Shown here one piece after another: positions 25,860-34,629 of a stretch of 64,000 bases of DNA (positions are counted from its first letter, which is position 1; every line of letters begins with the position of its first letter). Position numbers and translations under genes: made by a program. The DNA comes from Yinghuangia soli (GTDB lineage: Bacteria > Actinomycetota > Actinomycetes > Streptomycetales > Streptomycetaceae). The DNA is taken from assembly GCF_021502675.1 (NCBI RefSeq), contig NZ_JAKFHA010000003.1:138644-202643 (forward strand). The letters run 5' to 3'. The notes beneath the pieces are model-generated. The model did no database searches and was not told where the DNA came from. It worked only from the letters and a program-made list of their open reading frames with translations.

Positions 25860-27643
25860 CCTCCCTCTACAGCCTGCCCGGGGCCCGCCGGTTCGAGGTC
25901 ACCGCACCGGACGGCGTACGCCTCGCCGCGGTCGAGGCGGGCGCCGCCGACGGCCCGACCGTGGTCCTCGTGCACGGCTACCCGGACACCAAGGAGATCT
26001 GGACGGACGTCGCCGAACGCCTCGCCGACACCTACCGGGTGGTCGCGTACGACGTACGCGGCGCGGGCGAGTCGAGCCGCCCCGAGGCGACCTCGGCGTA
26101 CGCGCTGCACCACCTCGCGGACGACTTCGAGGACGTCCTCGACGCGGTCGCCCCCGAGGGCAAGGTGCACGTGGTCGGCCACGACTGGGGCTCCGTACAG
26201 GCCTGGGAGTTCGTCACCACGCCGCGCATTGCGGGCCGTATCGCGTCCTTCACCACGATCTCCGGGCCCAGCCTGGACCATCTCGCGCTGGTCACCCGGG
26301 AAGGCCTGACCCGGCCCACGCCCAAGCGCGTGTCGCGCAACGTCGAGCAGGCGTTCCGGTCCTGGTACGTCTACGCCCTGCACGTACCCGTCGCCCCCGA
26401 GATGGCCTGGCGCGGACTGCTCGGCAAGCACTGGCCCGCACTGCTGGCCAAGGGCGAGAAGACCCTCGGCGCGCCGGAGCCGTCGCTGCCCGAGGACGCG
26501 GCGTTCGGCGCCAAGCTCTACCGCGCCAACGTCCGGCACCGGATGGCCAATCCGCGCGGCGATGCGACCACCGACATCCCCGTCCAGCTGGTGGTGCCGG
26601 ACCGCGACAAGTTCCTCGCGAAGCGGCTGTACGACGAACTGCATCGCTTCGCACCGAACCTGACGCGCCGCCAGGTCTCCGGCGGGCACTGGGTGCCGCG
26701 TACCCGCCCCGATCTGCTGGCCCGCTGGATAGGAGAGTTCGTGGACCGCGTGGAGCGCGACGCGGTGCCCGCACCCGCTGCCGCCAAGGGCCGCAAGGCC
26801 CGCCGCGACGAGGACAACCGGCGCCGCTTCGCGGGGCAGCTGGCCGTCATCACCGGCGCGGGCAGCGGCATCGGCCGGGCCACCGCACTCGCCCTCGCGG
26901 AGGCCGGCGCGCGCCTGGTGCTGGTCGACCGCGACGGCGCCTCCGCGGCGCGCACCGCGGACCTGGCCGAAGTCCTCGGCGCGGTGGGGGCGTACCCGGA
27001 GACCGTGGACGTCTCGGACGCCGAGGCGATGGAGCAGCTCGCCGAGAAGGTGCGGGCCGCGCACGGCGTGCCCGACCTCGTGGTCAACAACGCGGGCATC
27101 GGCATCGCCGGGTCGTTCCTGGACACCTCGCCCGAGGAGTGGAAGCGCACGCTGGACGTGAACCTGTGGGGCGTCATCCACGGGTGCCGGCTGTTCGGCG
27201 CGATGATGGTCGAGCGCGGGCAGGGCGGCCACATCGTCAACACCGCCTCGGCGGCCGCGTTCCAGCCGTCGAAGTCGCTGCCCGCGTACTCGACGTCGAA
27301 GGCCGCGGTGCTGATGCTCAGCGAGTGCCTGCGCGCCGAGTTCGCCGCGCACGGCATCGGGGTCACCGCCATCTGCCCGGGCTTCGTGGCCACCGGCATC
27401 ACCGGCGCCACGCGCTTCGTGGGCACGAGCTCCGACCAGGAGCGGTCGCTGCGCGAGAAGACGACCAAGGCGTACAAGCGGCGCGGTTACCCGCCGGAGA
27501 AGGTCGCCGACGCCATCCTGCGCGCGGTCGGCCGCAACACCGCCGTGCAGCCCGTCACCCCCGAGGCGCGCGCCGCCCGGGCCGCGTCGCGCTTCACGCC
27601 GCGCGTGCTGCGCGCGCTGGCCCGCGTCGACCTGCCCAAGTGA
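25856..27643 (+). CDS. EphD-like fusion: alpha/beta hydrolase plus short-chain dehydrogenase
   Basis: This 595-residue two-domain enzyme has an N-terminal epoxide-hydrolase-type fold: oxyanion HGYPDT (40-45), nucleophile D110 in VGHDWGS and catalytic His in SGGHWVP (about 285). The C-terminal SDR domain starts near 325 with NAD(P) motif TGAGSGIG, then NNAG and catalytic YSTSK (about 477-481). The same order occurs in mycobacterial EphD, which acts on oxygenated mycolic acids. This genus is unlikely to make mycolates, so another hydroxylated or epoxidised lipid is the probable substrate. The GTG start overlaps the M24 stop. Confidence 0.92.
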   Translation: MTSLYSLPGARRFEVTAPDGVRLAAVEAGAADGPTVVLVHGYPDTKEIWTDVAERLADTYRVVAYDVRGAGESSRPEATSAYALHHLADDFEDVLDAVAPEGKVHVVGHDWGSVQAWEFVTTPRIAGRIASFTTISGPSLDHLALVTREGLTRPTPKRVSRNVEQAFRSWYVYALHVPVAPEMAWRGLLGKHWPALLAKGEKTLGAPEPSLPEDAAFGAKLYRANVRHRMANPRGDATTDIPVQLVVPDRDKFLAKRLYDELHRFAPNLTRRQVSGGHWVPRTRPDLLARWIGEFVDRVERDAVPAPAAAKGRKARRDEDNRRRFAGQLAVITGAGSGIGRATALALAEAGARLVLVDRDGASAARTADLAEVLGAVGAYPETVDVSDAEAMEQLAEKVRAAHGVPDLVVNNAGIGIAGSFLDTSPEEWKRTLDVNLWGVIHGCRLFGAMMVERGQGGHIVNTASAAAFQPSKSLPAYSTSKAAVLMLSECLRAEFAAHGIGVTAICPGFVATGITGATRFVGTSSDQERSLREKTTKAYKRRGYPPEKVADAILRAVGRNTAVQPVTPEARAARAASRFTPRVLRALARVDLPK

Positions 27644-27689
27644 CCGGCCCCCGCCCCTCCCCTCGACCGCAGAACAGGAGGTCACCGCA

Positions 27690-28607
27690 ATGACCGCGGT
27701 CATCCCCGCGTCGGTCTCCGACACGCCGATCCGCCCGCGCCGCGTGGCGTTCGACTGGCAGGACACCCCGGTCCACTGGATCCCGGGCGACGCTCCCAGC
27801 ACCCACCTGATCAACGTCCTGCACCTGCTGCTGCCGGCCGGCGAGAAGTGGTTCGTGCAGGTCTACAAGGAGGCCCTGCCGCTCATCACGGACGACAAAC
27901 TCCGCGAGGACGTCCGGGGGTTCATGGGCCAGGAGTCGGTGCACTCGTACTCGCACGCGGCGGTCCTGGACCACCTGCGCGCGCAGGGCATCGAGACGCG
28001 CGGCTACACGCAGCGCCTGGAGTGGTTCTTCTTCGACTTCCTGGGCGACAAGCCGTACATCCCGATGCCCAAGGGCGAGTGGCTGCGGTTCCGGCTGTCG
28101 CTGATCGCGGCCATCGAGCACTTCACCGCACTGCTGGGCGCCTGGGTACTGGACGCCGAGGAACTGGACATCATCGGCGCCGACCCGATGATGCTGGACC
28201 TGCTGCGCTGGCACGGCGCGGAGGAGGTCGAGCACCGCTCGGTCGCCTTCGACCTGTACCAGCACCTGGGCGGCCCGCTGCGCTACCCGCGGCGCATCGA
28301 GGGGATGCTCTTCACCGCCCCGATGCTGCTGTGGCTGTGGCAGATGGGCGCCAGCTACCTGATGCGGCAGGACCCGACGATCCCTGACCGCCGGTACAAG
28401 TTCCGCGACATGATGCGCGCGTCGGCGCAGGGCCGGGTGCCGAGCTACGTCGAGCTGATCGTCGCGATCCCCCGCTACCTGAAGCCGTCGTACCACCCGG
28501 AGGGCGAGGCCTCCACGCAGAAGGCGCTGGACTACCTGGCGAGTTCACCGGCCGCACTCGAGGCCGACCGGCGCGCCGCGGAACGGCGCCGCCGGCTCAG
28601 CGCCTGA
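27690..28607 (+). CDS. Predicted metal-dependent hydrolase, PF10118 family
   Basis: This 305-residue helical protein has Glu/His motifs expected for a di-metal site: MGQESVHSYSHAAVL, AAIEHFTALLGAWVL and WHGAEEVEHRSVAFDLY. The family (YbcI-like, often called metal-dependent hydrolase) has no firmly known substrate. AGGAGG precedes ATG 27690 by 8 nt. It closes the M24/EphD operon after a 46-nt gap and ends before a double hairpin. Co-occurrence with EphD and a hydrophobic helix (FTAPMLLWLWQMG) suggests work on membrane-derived substrates. Confidence 0.88.
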   Translation: MTAVIPASVSDTPIRPRRVAFDWQDTPVHWIPGDAPSTHLINVLHLLLPAGEKWFVQVYKEALPLITDDKLREDVRGFMGQESVHSYSHAAVLDHLRAQGIETRGYTQRLEWFFFDFLGDKPYIPMPKGEWLRFRLSLIAAIEHFTALLGAWVLDAEELDIIGADPMMLDLLRWHGAEEVEHRSVAFDLYQHLGGPLRYPRRIEGMLFTAPMLLWLWQMGASYLMRQDPTIPDRRYKFRDMMRASAQGRVPSYVELIVAIPRYLKPSYHPEGEASTQKALDYLASSPAALEADRRAAERRRRLSA

Positions 28608-28621
28608 GGCGCACAGAAGAC

Positions 28622-28677
28622 GTTCCGCCATCGCGGAACCGGGCGGGGCCAGGGTACGGGAGCACCCTGGCCCCGCC
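28622..28677. terminator. Double-hairpin bidirectional terminator
   Basis: Two adjacent perfect hairpins: GTTCCGC/GCGGAAC (28622-28639, 4-nt loop) and GGCGGGGCCAGGGT/ACCCTGGCCCCGCC (28642-28655 and 28664-28677, 8-nt loop). They separate the convergent PF10118 and DUF4328 genes. Confidence 0.8.
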
Positions 28678-28700
28678 TTCCGCTGACTTCGGGGCGGTGG

Positions 28701-29411
28701 TCAGCGCGGGTCGGACTGCATGGTGGTGATGCGGTGGACCATCGTGACGGCGAAGACGGCGGCGACGGTCAGGCAGATGCCCGAGAAGGCGCCGAGGACG
28801 CAGGAGCGTTGTGCGGCGTCGAAGTACTCGGCTGCCGTCACCTCGCCGGACTCCACCTCGCCCGCATACGAACGCGCCAGGAGCATCCTCCCGTAGAGAA
28901 ACCAGCCGGCCGCGAAGGTCAGCGCCCAGCCCCAGATCACGACGTGCCGGACACGCGAGGTTCCGGCATCCGCAGGCTGCGGGCCGACACTCCCCTTCCA
29001 GGTGTCGTGCGCCACGACGGCAGGTATCACTGCGCTGGCCAGCGGGATGAACCAGCCGCCGATCGCCATGCCCTTGCCCAGGTTGCGCGGCCCGGGGGCG
29101 ATCACGTCCACGTTCGCGCGGGCCCGGTGGAACCAGACGATGAACGGGATGGCGGCGGCAAAGAGCAGCATCATCGGGACGCCCCAGGCGAACCACAGCA
29201 GGGGGTCGGCGAACACGTTCTGGCCGTCCCAGTCTTCTTGACCGAGACCGCTGAACTCGCCGGCCCGCTTCAGCTGCACCACGGCAGAGAACAGCGCAAG
29301 GGTGCCGACCACTCCGACGCTGACCGACGCCGCCCGCGCCCAGTTCTTCAGCGGCCGGACCACCGCCACCGGTCTCGGGGACGGGGAGACCTCGGATATG
29401 CCCGCGGACAT
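28701..29411 (-). CDS. DUF4328 domain membrane protein
   Basis: This 236-residue protein has about six hydrophobic segments (for example LLWFAWGVPMMLLFAAAIPF and VIWGWALTFAAGWFLYGRML). FIVWFHRARANVDVIAPGPR and GMAIGGWFIPLASAVIPAVV are the conserved cytosolic and membrane blocks of DUF4328. Function unknown. It is transcribed alone between a terminator and an oxidoreductase gene that ends 118 nt upstream on the same strand. Confidence 0.88.
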   Translation of the reverse strand: MSAGISEVSPSPRPVAVVRPLKNWARAASVSVGVVGTLALFSAVVQLKRAGEFSGLGQEDWDGQNVFADPLLWFAWGVPMMLLFAAAIPFIVWFHRARANVDVIAPGPRNLGKGMAIGGWFIPLASAVIPAVVAHDTWKGSVGPQPADAGTSRVRHVVIWGWALTFAAGWFLYGRMLLARSYAGEVESGEVTAAEYFDAAQRSCVLGAFSGICLTVAAVFAVTMVHRITTMQSDPR

Positions 29412-29528
29412 GGCTGCGCCCTTTCGCTCGCGACCGGGCGGCCCGTGCCGTGCCGTATCGCGCGGAGCATCTTGCCGGGACCTGCGGCAACTGTCGACCG
29501 CCTTGTTGGCCGTGGCGGCGGATGCCGC

Positions 29529-30506
29529 TCAGCCGGGCAGGACCGACAAGACGATCTTGCCGGTGGTCCGTCCCGTTTCGCCGAGTTCGTGGGCCTTGGC
29601 GGCGTCGGCGAGCGGGAAGACCGCGTCGACGAGCACCCGCAACTTCCCCGCCTCGACGAGTGCGGTCAGGGCCTCCAGCGCGGTGTGGTCGGGTTCGACG
29701 AGCATGAAGCCGGCCCGGACGCCCGCTGCTTCGGCCTCGGCGGTCGGGTAGGTGGCCGACGAGGGCAGCGAGACCAGGATGCCGCCGCGGCGCAGTGTGG
29801 CGAACGAACGTGTCGTGTATTCGCCGCCGATCGCGTCCAGGACCACGTCCACGTCGCGCACCGCCTCCGCGAAGTCCTGGGTGCGGTAGTCGATCAGCTC
29901 GTCGGCGCCCAGTTCGCGGAGCAGGTCGTGCTTGGCGGCACCGGCGGTCCCGATGACATACGCGCCGCGGCTCTTCGCGATCTGGACGGCCAAGTGCCCG
30001 ACTCCCCCGGCCGCCGCGTGGATGAGCACCCGTTGCCCCGGCCGGACGTCGGCGGTGTCGACGAGGGCCTGCCAGGCGGTCAGTCCGGCCAACGGGATGG
30101 CGGCGGCGTGGATGTGGTCGAGCCCTGCGGGCTTGCGGGCAAGGTGGCGCGGCGGTGCGGTGAGGTACTCGGCGTACGCGGAGGCGGGCTGCGGGAACCG
30201 GGGCATGCCGTACACCTCGTCGCCGGGCTTGAAGCGCGTCACGCCGGGGCCGACGGCCTCGACCACGCCGGAGACGTCGTGGCCGACCGTGAACGGCGGC
30301 GTGGTGCCGATGGCGAACCGGCCACGTGCCCGGGTCTTCCAGTCGGTCGGGTTGACGGCTGCGGCGTGCACTTTGACGAGGACTTCGACGGGGCCGGGGA
30401 CCGGGCGTTCGACCTCGGTGAGGGTGAGGACCTCCGGGCCGCCGGCGCGGTCCTGGACGATCGCGTGCATGCGCTGCGGGGCGTCGGCGGTGGGCGGGGT
30501 CGTCAT
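29529..30506 (-). CDS. NADPH:quinone-type oxidoreductase (MDR family, zinc-free)
   Basis: This 325-residue medium-chain reductase has [15 protein letters not shown] in the N-terminal GroES-like fold, [12 protein letters not shown], the cofactor-binding loop [19 protein letters not shown] and the C-terminal [10 protein letters not shown]. The catalytic zinc Cys of alcohol dehydrogenases is absent, placing it with quinone oxidoreductases. ATG 30506 has GGGAG 7-8 nt upstream. It is divergent from the F420/PPOX-type gene at 30720, with about 210 nt between. Confidence 0.9.
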   Translation of the reverse strand: MTTPPTADAPQRMHAIVQDRAGGPEVLTLTEVERPVPGPVEVLVKVHAAAVNPTDWKTRARGRFAIGTTPPFTVGHDVSGVVEAVGPGVTRFKPGDEVYGMPRFPQPASAYAEYLTAPPRHLARKPAGLDHIHAAAIPLAGLTAWQALVDTADVRPGQRVLIHAAAGGVGHLAVQIAKSRGAYVIGTAGAAKHDLLRELGADELIDYRTQDFAEAVRDVDVVLDAIGGEYTTRSFATLRRGGILVSLPSSATYPTAEAEAAGVRAGFMLVEPDHTALEALTALVEAGKLRVLVDAVFPLADAAKAHELGETGRTTGKIVLSVLPG

Positions 30507-30719
30507 CCGGGGCTCCCAGGTCGGTGCGGCGTTCCGCGGCCGGCATCGCCGCGGTCCCCGCCCATCCTCGGGACCGGACGGGCCCGGATCGAGCCGCCTC
30601 GCTGCCAAATCCCGTGAAGATCCGGCCACCGGATCCGCACCGCGCCGATGAGTTTGCGCGCCCGCGCGAGTCTGCATTCACAGCGGGCCGAGGGAGCCCG
30701 TCCGACGAGGGGATCGCCC

Positions 30720-31112
30720 ATGTCCACGACGTTTTCCGAGGCCGCCCGCGCGTTGTTCGCCGGGCCGAACTACGCCCACCTGGCGACGCTGTTGCCGGAC
30801 GGCTCGCCGCACAGTGTGCCGCTGTGGGTGGACCTGGAGGGGGACCGCATCGTGTTCCTCACCGGGCCTGGTTCGCGGAAGGCGCGCAACATCGCCAAGG
30901 ACGCGCGCGTCTCCCTCTCGGTGCTCGATGCGCAGGACCCCACGCGGATGGCCCACGTGCGCGGCCGGGTGACCGCGCTGGTGGACGGAGATGAGGGTTG
31001 GGCGATCATCGACCGCATCGCGCACAAGTACACCGGGGCGCCTTATCCGCTGCGTGCGGACCGGGTGGTGTTCCTCGTCGAGGTGGAGCACGCCGGGGCC
31101 GTGGCTTTCTAG
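30720..31112 (+). CDS. PPOX-class F420-dependent split-barrel protein
   Basis: This 130-residue split-barrel flavin/deazaflavin protein shows ARALFAGPNYAHLATLLPDG, HSVPLWVDLEGDRIVFLT and RKARNIAKDARVSLSV, the classic F420H2-dependent oxidoreductase core. The cofactor is inferred from family. ATG 30720 lies about 20 nt downstream of AGGGAG, with a closer GAGGGG. Reactions in this class include reduction of biliverdin-like or unsaturated compounds; none can be assigned. Confidence 0.9.
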   Translation: MSTTFSEAARALFAGPNYAHLATLLPDGSPHSVPLWVDLEGDRIVFLTGPGSRKARNIAKDARVSLSVLDAQDPTRMAHVRGRVTALVDGDEGWAIIDRIAHKYTGAPYPLRADRVVFLVEVEHAGAVAF

Positions 31113-31268
31113 GAACACCGCAGCGCCGGCTGCTACACCGGCCGGCCCATGGCAGAGCCCGTCGGAAAGCAGATGATCGTCCCTCCGCTTCGATACCGTC
31201 GCCTGGGCCACGGCAATTGTCCGTGGCGACACGAACGGTACGCGGGCACAAGCACGGAGGGGGAGTTC

Positions 31269-31856
31269 ATGGGCGACTGGTTCCAGACGCTCGTCGACAC
31301 CGAGGCCACACCGGAGGAGGCGCAGGAACTCGCGGCGCACGTACTCGATTGGCTGATCGCAGACGGCTTCGTCGCTGCGGAGCGGACCGACTGCGTCCTC
31401 GGCGCTGACGCCGGGCACGCGCCCGGGACACGCTACGGCGAAGCCGTGCAGGACCCGGATCCCGAGCTGGCCAAGCTGTGGAGCAACGGCCTGCAGATCA
31501 CCGTCGAGCGTACGGTCTTCGATGCCGGACAGGGCGAACCCTCGGCCGTCACCTGCCCGCACTGCGCAGCGGAGATGCCCCTCGTCGACGCGTACTGGTC
31601 GCCCATCGAGGAGACGTGGGCCCGGTTCGCGGACGCGGTGGGTTCCTGGGCCGAGGGCGACGATGAGCCCGTCGCCTGCCCGTCCTGCGGCCGGACAGCT
31701 CCCGTACACACGTGGCTCTGGGCCGACGACTACTTCGCGTTCGGCCATCTCGGCTTCACGTTCTGGAACTGGCCCGCACTGCGCCCCGAGTTCGTCGCGG
31801 ACTTCGCGCGCCGCCTCGGCGGCCACCGCACCGTACTGCTCGAAGGCAAGCTCTGA
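31269..31856 (+). CDS. Uncharacterised protein with a zinc-ribbon-like CxxC pair
   Basis: This 195-residue soluble protein was not recognised as any named family beyond actinobacterial hypotheticals. Two CxxC knuckles, CPHCAAEMP and CPSCGRTAP, about 45 residues apart probably bind one zinc. Around them is Trp-rich sequence (WLWADDYFAFGHLGFTFWNW). The ATG is set by GGAGGGGGAG immediately upstream; a longer frame from 31149 lacks an RBS. Confidence 0.75.
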   Translation: MGDWFQTLVDTEATPEEAQELAAHVLDWLIADGFVAAERTDCVLGADAGHAPGTRYGEAVQDPDPELAKLWSNGLQITVERTVFDAGQGEPSAVTCPHCAAEMPLVDAYWSPIEETWARFADAVGSWAEGDDEPVACPSCGRTAPVHTWLWADDYFAFGHLGFTFWNWPALRPEFVADFARRLGGHRTVLLEGKL

Positions 31857-31900
31857 CGGGTCTCAGGGCGTCGAACGGGGCGCCGAAGCACCACCGACAC

Positions 31901-32410
31901 CTACACCCAGGACGCAGGGTCGAGGTGGGTGACCGGGAGGCCGTGGTCGGTGCGCAGACGGTCGGCGACGAGTGAGCGGTGGCAGGCGGCCGCCGCGCAC
32001 TCGACGCAGAGCAGGGCGGTCGCGGTGTCGTCCGGGAGTCCGGCGGCGAGGGTGCCGAGGTCGTACGGGTCGAGGATCTCGCGCGTGTAGCGCTCGGTGT
32101 ATGCGGGGGCCAGGGCTATGCGGTTGCGTTTGCCGACGCCTTGGCGGTCGTCCTCGCGGTATTGGAGCTGCCGCAGTTCGGTGGTGGGGGCCAGCGCCTT
32201 GACGTGCCGGTAGGCGATGCCCGCCTCGGCGAGGGCCTGTTGGAGGCGTACCGAGTTCGCCCAGGCGTAGTCGGGACCGCGGACGCCACGGCGCTGGCGG
32301 AGGTCGAGCAGCAGTCCCGTGCCGGCGCCGGCGAGTGCGTCGAGGAACGCCTCGCGGGTGAAGCCGTGGACGCCGATGGTCGCGATGCGCTTGGCATTCT
32401 CGTCGGTCAT
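31901..32410 (-). CDS. DUF488 family protein
   Basis: This 169-residue protein has DUF488 hallmarks: TIGVHGFTREAFLDAL at the start, LLLDLRQRRGVRGPDYAW with a conserved D-R-R, and LLCVECAAAACHRSLVADRL containing the Cys-His-Arg motif. Function is unknown, with hints of nucleotide or stress-linked chemistry. It is divergent from a WYL regulator 61 nt away, with a perfect palindrome between them, suggesting it is that regulator's main target. Confidence 0.9.
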   Translation of the reverse strand: MTDENAKRIATIGVHGFTREAFLDALAGAGTGLLLDLRQRRGVRGPDYAWANSVRLQQALAEAGIAYRHVKALAPTTELRQLQYREDDRQGVGKRNRIALAPAYTERYTREILDPYDLGTLAAGLPDDTATALLCVECAAAACHRSLVADRLRTDHGLPVTHLDPASWV

Positions 32411-32433
32411 GTATCAAGCTTCGCGACCGAACG

Positions 32434-32450
32434 ATGACACCCTCTGTCAT
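32434..32450. promoter_or_regulatory. Palindromic operator ATGACA-CCCTC-TGTCAT between DUF488 and WYL genes
   Basis: A perfect 6-bp inverted repeat with a 5-nt spacer is centred in the 61-nt divergent gap. It overlaps the -35 side of the regulator promoter, whose -10 box is TAGGCT (32460-32465), 6 nt before GTG 32472. Autoregulated repression is the simplest reading. Confidence 0.65.
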
Positions 32451-32471
32451 GTATTTGGATAGGCTTTTCGG

Positions 32472-33446
32472 GTGCGTGCCGATCGGTTGGTCTCGCTGGT
32501 TCTGCTGCTCCGCCAGCACGGCCGGCTGTCCGCGACCGCACTGGCCCGCGAGCTGGAGGTCACGCCCCGGACCGTGTTGCGCGACGTCGAGGCCTTGTCG
32601 GCCGCGGGCGTCCCGGTCTATGCGGAACGCGGCCGCAACGGCGGTTTCGCGCTGCTGCCCGGGTTCCGGACGGAGCTGACCGGGCTCAACCACGACGAGG
32701 CGCTGGCCCTGCTGGTGGCCGGATCGCGGCGCGGTGCGCAGATGTTCGGGCTCGGCACCGCGTTGGCCTCGGCCATGCGGAAGGTGGTCGACGCGCTCCC
32801 GGAGGAGCAGCGGGCGGTCGCGGCGGGTGCGGCCCGGCGGCTGCTGGTCGATCCGGAGACCGATCTGCTGGCCCGCCGCGAGGCCGCCGAGGAGGTGCCC
32901 GACGCGGTGGTCTCCGAGATCCGGCGCGCGGTGTTCTCCGGCCACCGCTTGCGGATCCGGTACGCGGCCGTGGACCAGAAGCCGAAGTGGCGGACCGTGG
33001 ACCCGGTCGGCCTGGTGACCGTGCGCGGGCAGGGCTACCTGCTCGCCGCGCGCGAGGGCGAGGACCGGACATACCGGCTCTCGCGCATCGCGGCCGCCCA
33101 GGAGACGGCGGAGTCGGCGGAGCGCGCGGACCGCGTCGACCTGGCGCGGGCGTGGCAGGACCGCAGCACGCAGTTCCGCACCGGGGGCGACCAAGTCGCC
33201 GTGCTGCTGCGCCTGGACCCGGCGCGGCGCAAGGAGTTGGCGGGCACCGCGCTGGCCGTGTTCGGCGAGGAGGCCGACGAGGACGGCCTGCTGCGCCTGG
33301 AGGCGACCTTCCAGGACGCTCGCCACGCCGTCTGGGCGCTGTGGCAACTGGGCCCGGGCGCCGAGGCGTTGTCCCCGCAGTGGCTGCGCGACTCGCTGCG
33401 GGAGCGGGCGGCGGCTCTGGCCGCCCGCTACGCCGCGCCGTCCTGA
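32472..33446 (+). CDS. WYL-domain transcriptional regulator
   Basis: This 324-residue protein has an N-terminal winged HTH (LVSLVLLLRQHGRLSATALA, TPRTVLRDVEALSAAGVPVY) followed by a WYL ligand-sensing domain (LRIRYAAVDQKPKWRTVDP, QGYLLAAREGEDRTYRLSRI) and a WCX-type C-terminus. GTG 32472 is likely leaderless (TAGGCT 6 nt upstream). Such proteins bind palindromes and are commonly adjacent to a single effector gene; here that is DUF488. Confidence 0.92.
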   Translation: MRADRLVSLVLLLRQHGRLSATALARELEVTPRTVLRDVEALSAAGVPVYAERGRNGGFALLPGFRTELTGLNHDEALALLVAGSRRGAQMFGLGTALASAMRKVVDALPEEQRAVAAGAARRLLVDPETDLLARREAAEEVPDAVVSEIRRAVFSGHRLRIRYAAVDQKPKWRTVDPVGLVTVRGQGYLLAAREGEDRTYRLSRIAAAQETAESAERADRVDLARAWQDRSTQFRTGGDQVAVLLRLDPARRKELAGTALAVFGEEADEDGLLRLEATFQDARHAVWALWQLGPGAEALSPQWLRDSLRERAAALAARYAAPS

Positions 33447-33473
33447 GCCTGCGGACAGCGGGCCGCCCGCGGC

Positions 33474-34112
33474 TCAGCCGAGCGTCGTGCGTGCCGGGTC
33501 GACGAGGTGCAGCGGAGTCGAGCGGGCCGCGATGCGGCTCAGGACGCCGGGTGCGTTGCCGCCCTGGGCGGCCGCGTACTCGTCCTCGGTGAGCCCGGCG
33601 ATCTGCAGGAAGGTCAGGCTGCCGAACGGCGTGGCGATCGCGCCCAGATCAGGGTCGACCAGGAACGCCAAGGCGGCGAGCTCGGTGTCGGCGGTGCCGA
33701 AGGTCCCGGATGCGACGTGGATGGTGTGGCCGGGAGCGAACGGCCGCTGCGCGACGACGTAGCGGGCGAGCTGCTGGAGCATGACCGCGGCCCACATCGG
33801 CGGGTCGTCGCCGTCGCGGCGCACCACACGGATGGTGAACTCGAAGCCGTAGCCGGATACTTCGGCGTCGGCGGACTCCTTTGCGTACAGCTCGGACATG
33901 CCGTAGCCGACGAGGAGCCAGTGCGGTTCGGGTGTGTCGCGCGCGTACACCGAGATCCCGTCGAGGGGGTCGGGGCCGCCGAGTGCATAGGGGACCTGCG
34001 TGCCGATGTGCCCGAACGGCTCGACGGCCCCGTAGGTCCGCTCCAGCGCCGCGTCGATCGCCGCCCAGCCCGGCGCCTCGTCGGTTGCGTCGTCCTCGTG
34101 TATCGCGTTCAT
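33474..34112 (-). CDS. Suppressor-of-fused (SUFU) domain protein
   Basis: This 212-residue single-domain protein has AIDAALERTYGAVEPFGHIG, GYGFEFTIRVVRRDGDDPP, LARYVVAQRPFAPGHTI and LTFLQIAGLTEDEYAAAQ, the defining blocks of bacterial SUFU proteins. Members frequently act as immunity proteins in polymorphic toxin loci or as stand-alone orphans. No toxin is adjacent. It converges on the WYL gene, only 27 nt away. Confidence 0.88.
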   Translation of the reverse strand: MNAIHEDDATDEAPGWAAIDAALERTYGAVEPFGHIGTQVPYALGGPDPLDGISVYARDTPEPHWLLVGYGMSELYAKESADAEVSGYGFEFTIRVVRRDGDDPPMWAAVMLQQLARYVVAQRPFAPGHTIHVASGTFGTADTELAALAFLVDPDLGAIATPFGSLTFLQIAGLTEDEYAAAQGGNAPGVLSRIAARSTPLHLVDPARTTLG

Positions 34113-34218
34113 CCGCGCAACCCTACCGGCGGGTGCCGCGGCGGAACCGCGTTGCCGCAGCTGGGGCGGGTGGTTAGTGTCGTTCTCTCCCCCGCTTCCC
34201 GGCCCGGAGACTCCCCAT

Positions 34219-34629
34219 ATGCCTCAGCACGACGCGTCGGCGGCAGCCGGTGTGCAGTTGAACCACACGGTCGTCTACGCGCGCGATCGCGCGCTGTCCG
34301 CGGAGTTCCTCGCCGCGGTGCTGGGGCTGGAGGTCGGTGCGCCGTTCGGGCCCTTCCTGCCTGTCGATCTCGGCAACGGCGTCACGCTCGACTACTACGA
34401 GATGCGCGGCGAGCCGATCCAGTCGCAGCACTACGCGTTCTTGGTGCCGGAGGACGTGTTCGATGCGGCGATCGCCCGCCTGGAGGTGCTCGATGTCAGC
34501 TACTACGCGGACCCCGGCCACACTGAACCCGGCCGTGTGAACGGGCTGTTCGGCGGGCGGGGTGCGTACTTCGACGATCCGGACGGGCACAACATGGAAA
34601 TCATCACGCGGCCGTACGCGCGCCCTTAG
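34219..34629 (+). CDS. VOC family (glyoxalase/bleomycin-resistance-like) protein
   Basis: This 136-residue single VOC module begins LNHTVVYARDRALSAEFLAA and ends DDPDGHNMEIITRPY. H, E and the central YYEMRGE provide plausible metal ligands (His near the start, Glu in MEII). Family roles include glyoxalase, dioxygenase and antibiotic binding. ATG 34219 follows CGGAGA. Its 3' end overlaps the convergent DJ-1-like gene by 4 nt. Confidence 0.88.
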   Translation: MPQHDASAAAGVQLNHTVVYARDRALSAEFLAAVLGLEVGAPFGPFLPVDLGNGVTLDYYEMRGEPIQSQHYAFLVPEDVFDAAIARLEVLDVSYYADPGHTEPGRVNGLFGGRGAYFDDPDGHNMEIITRPYARP

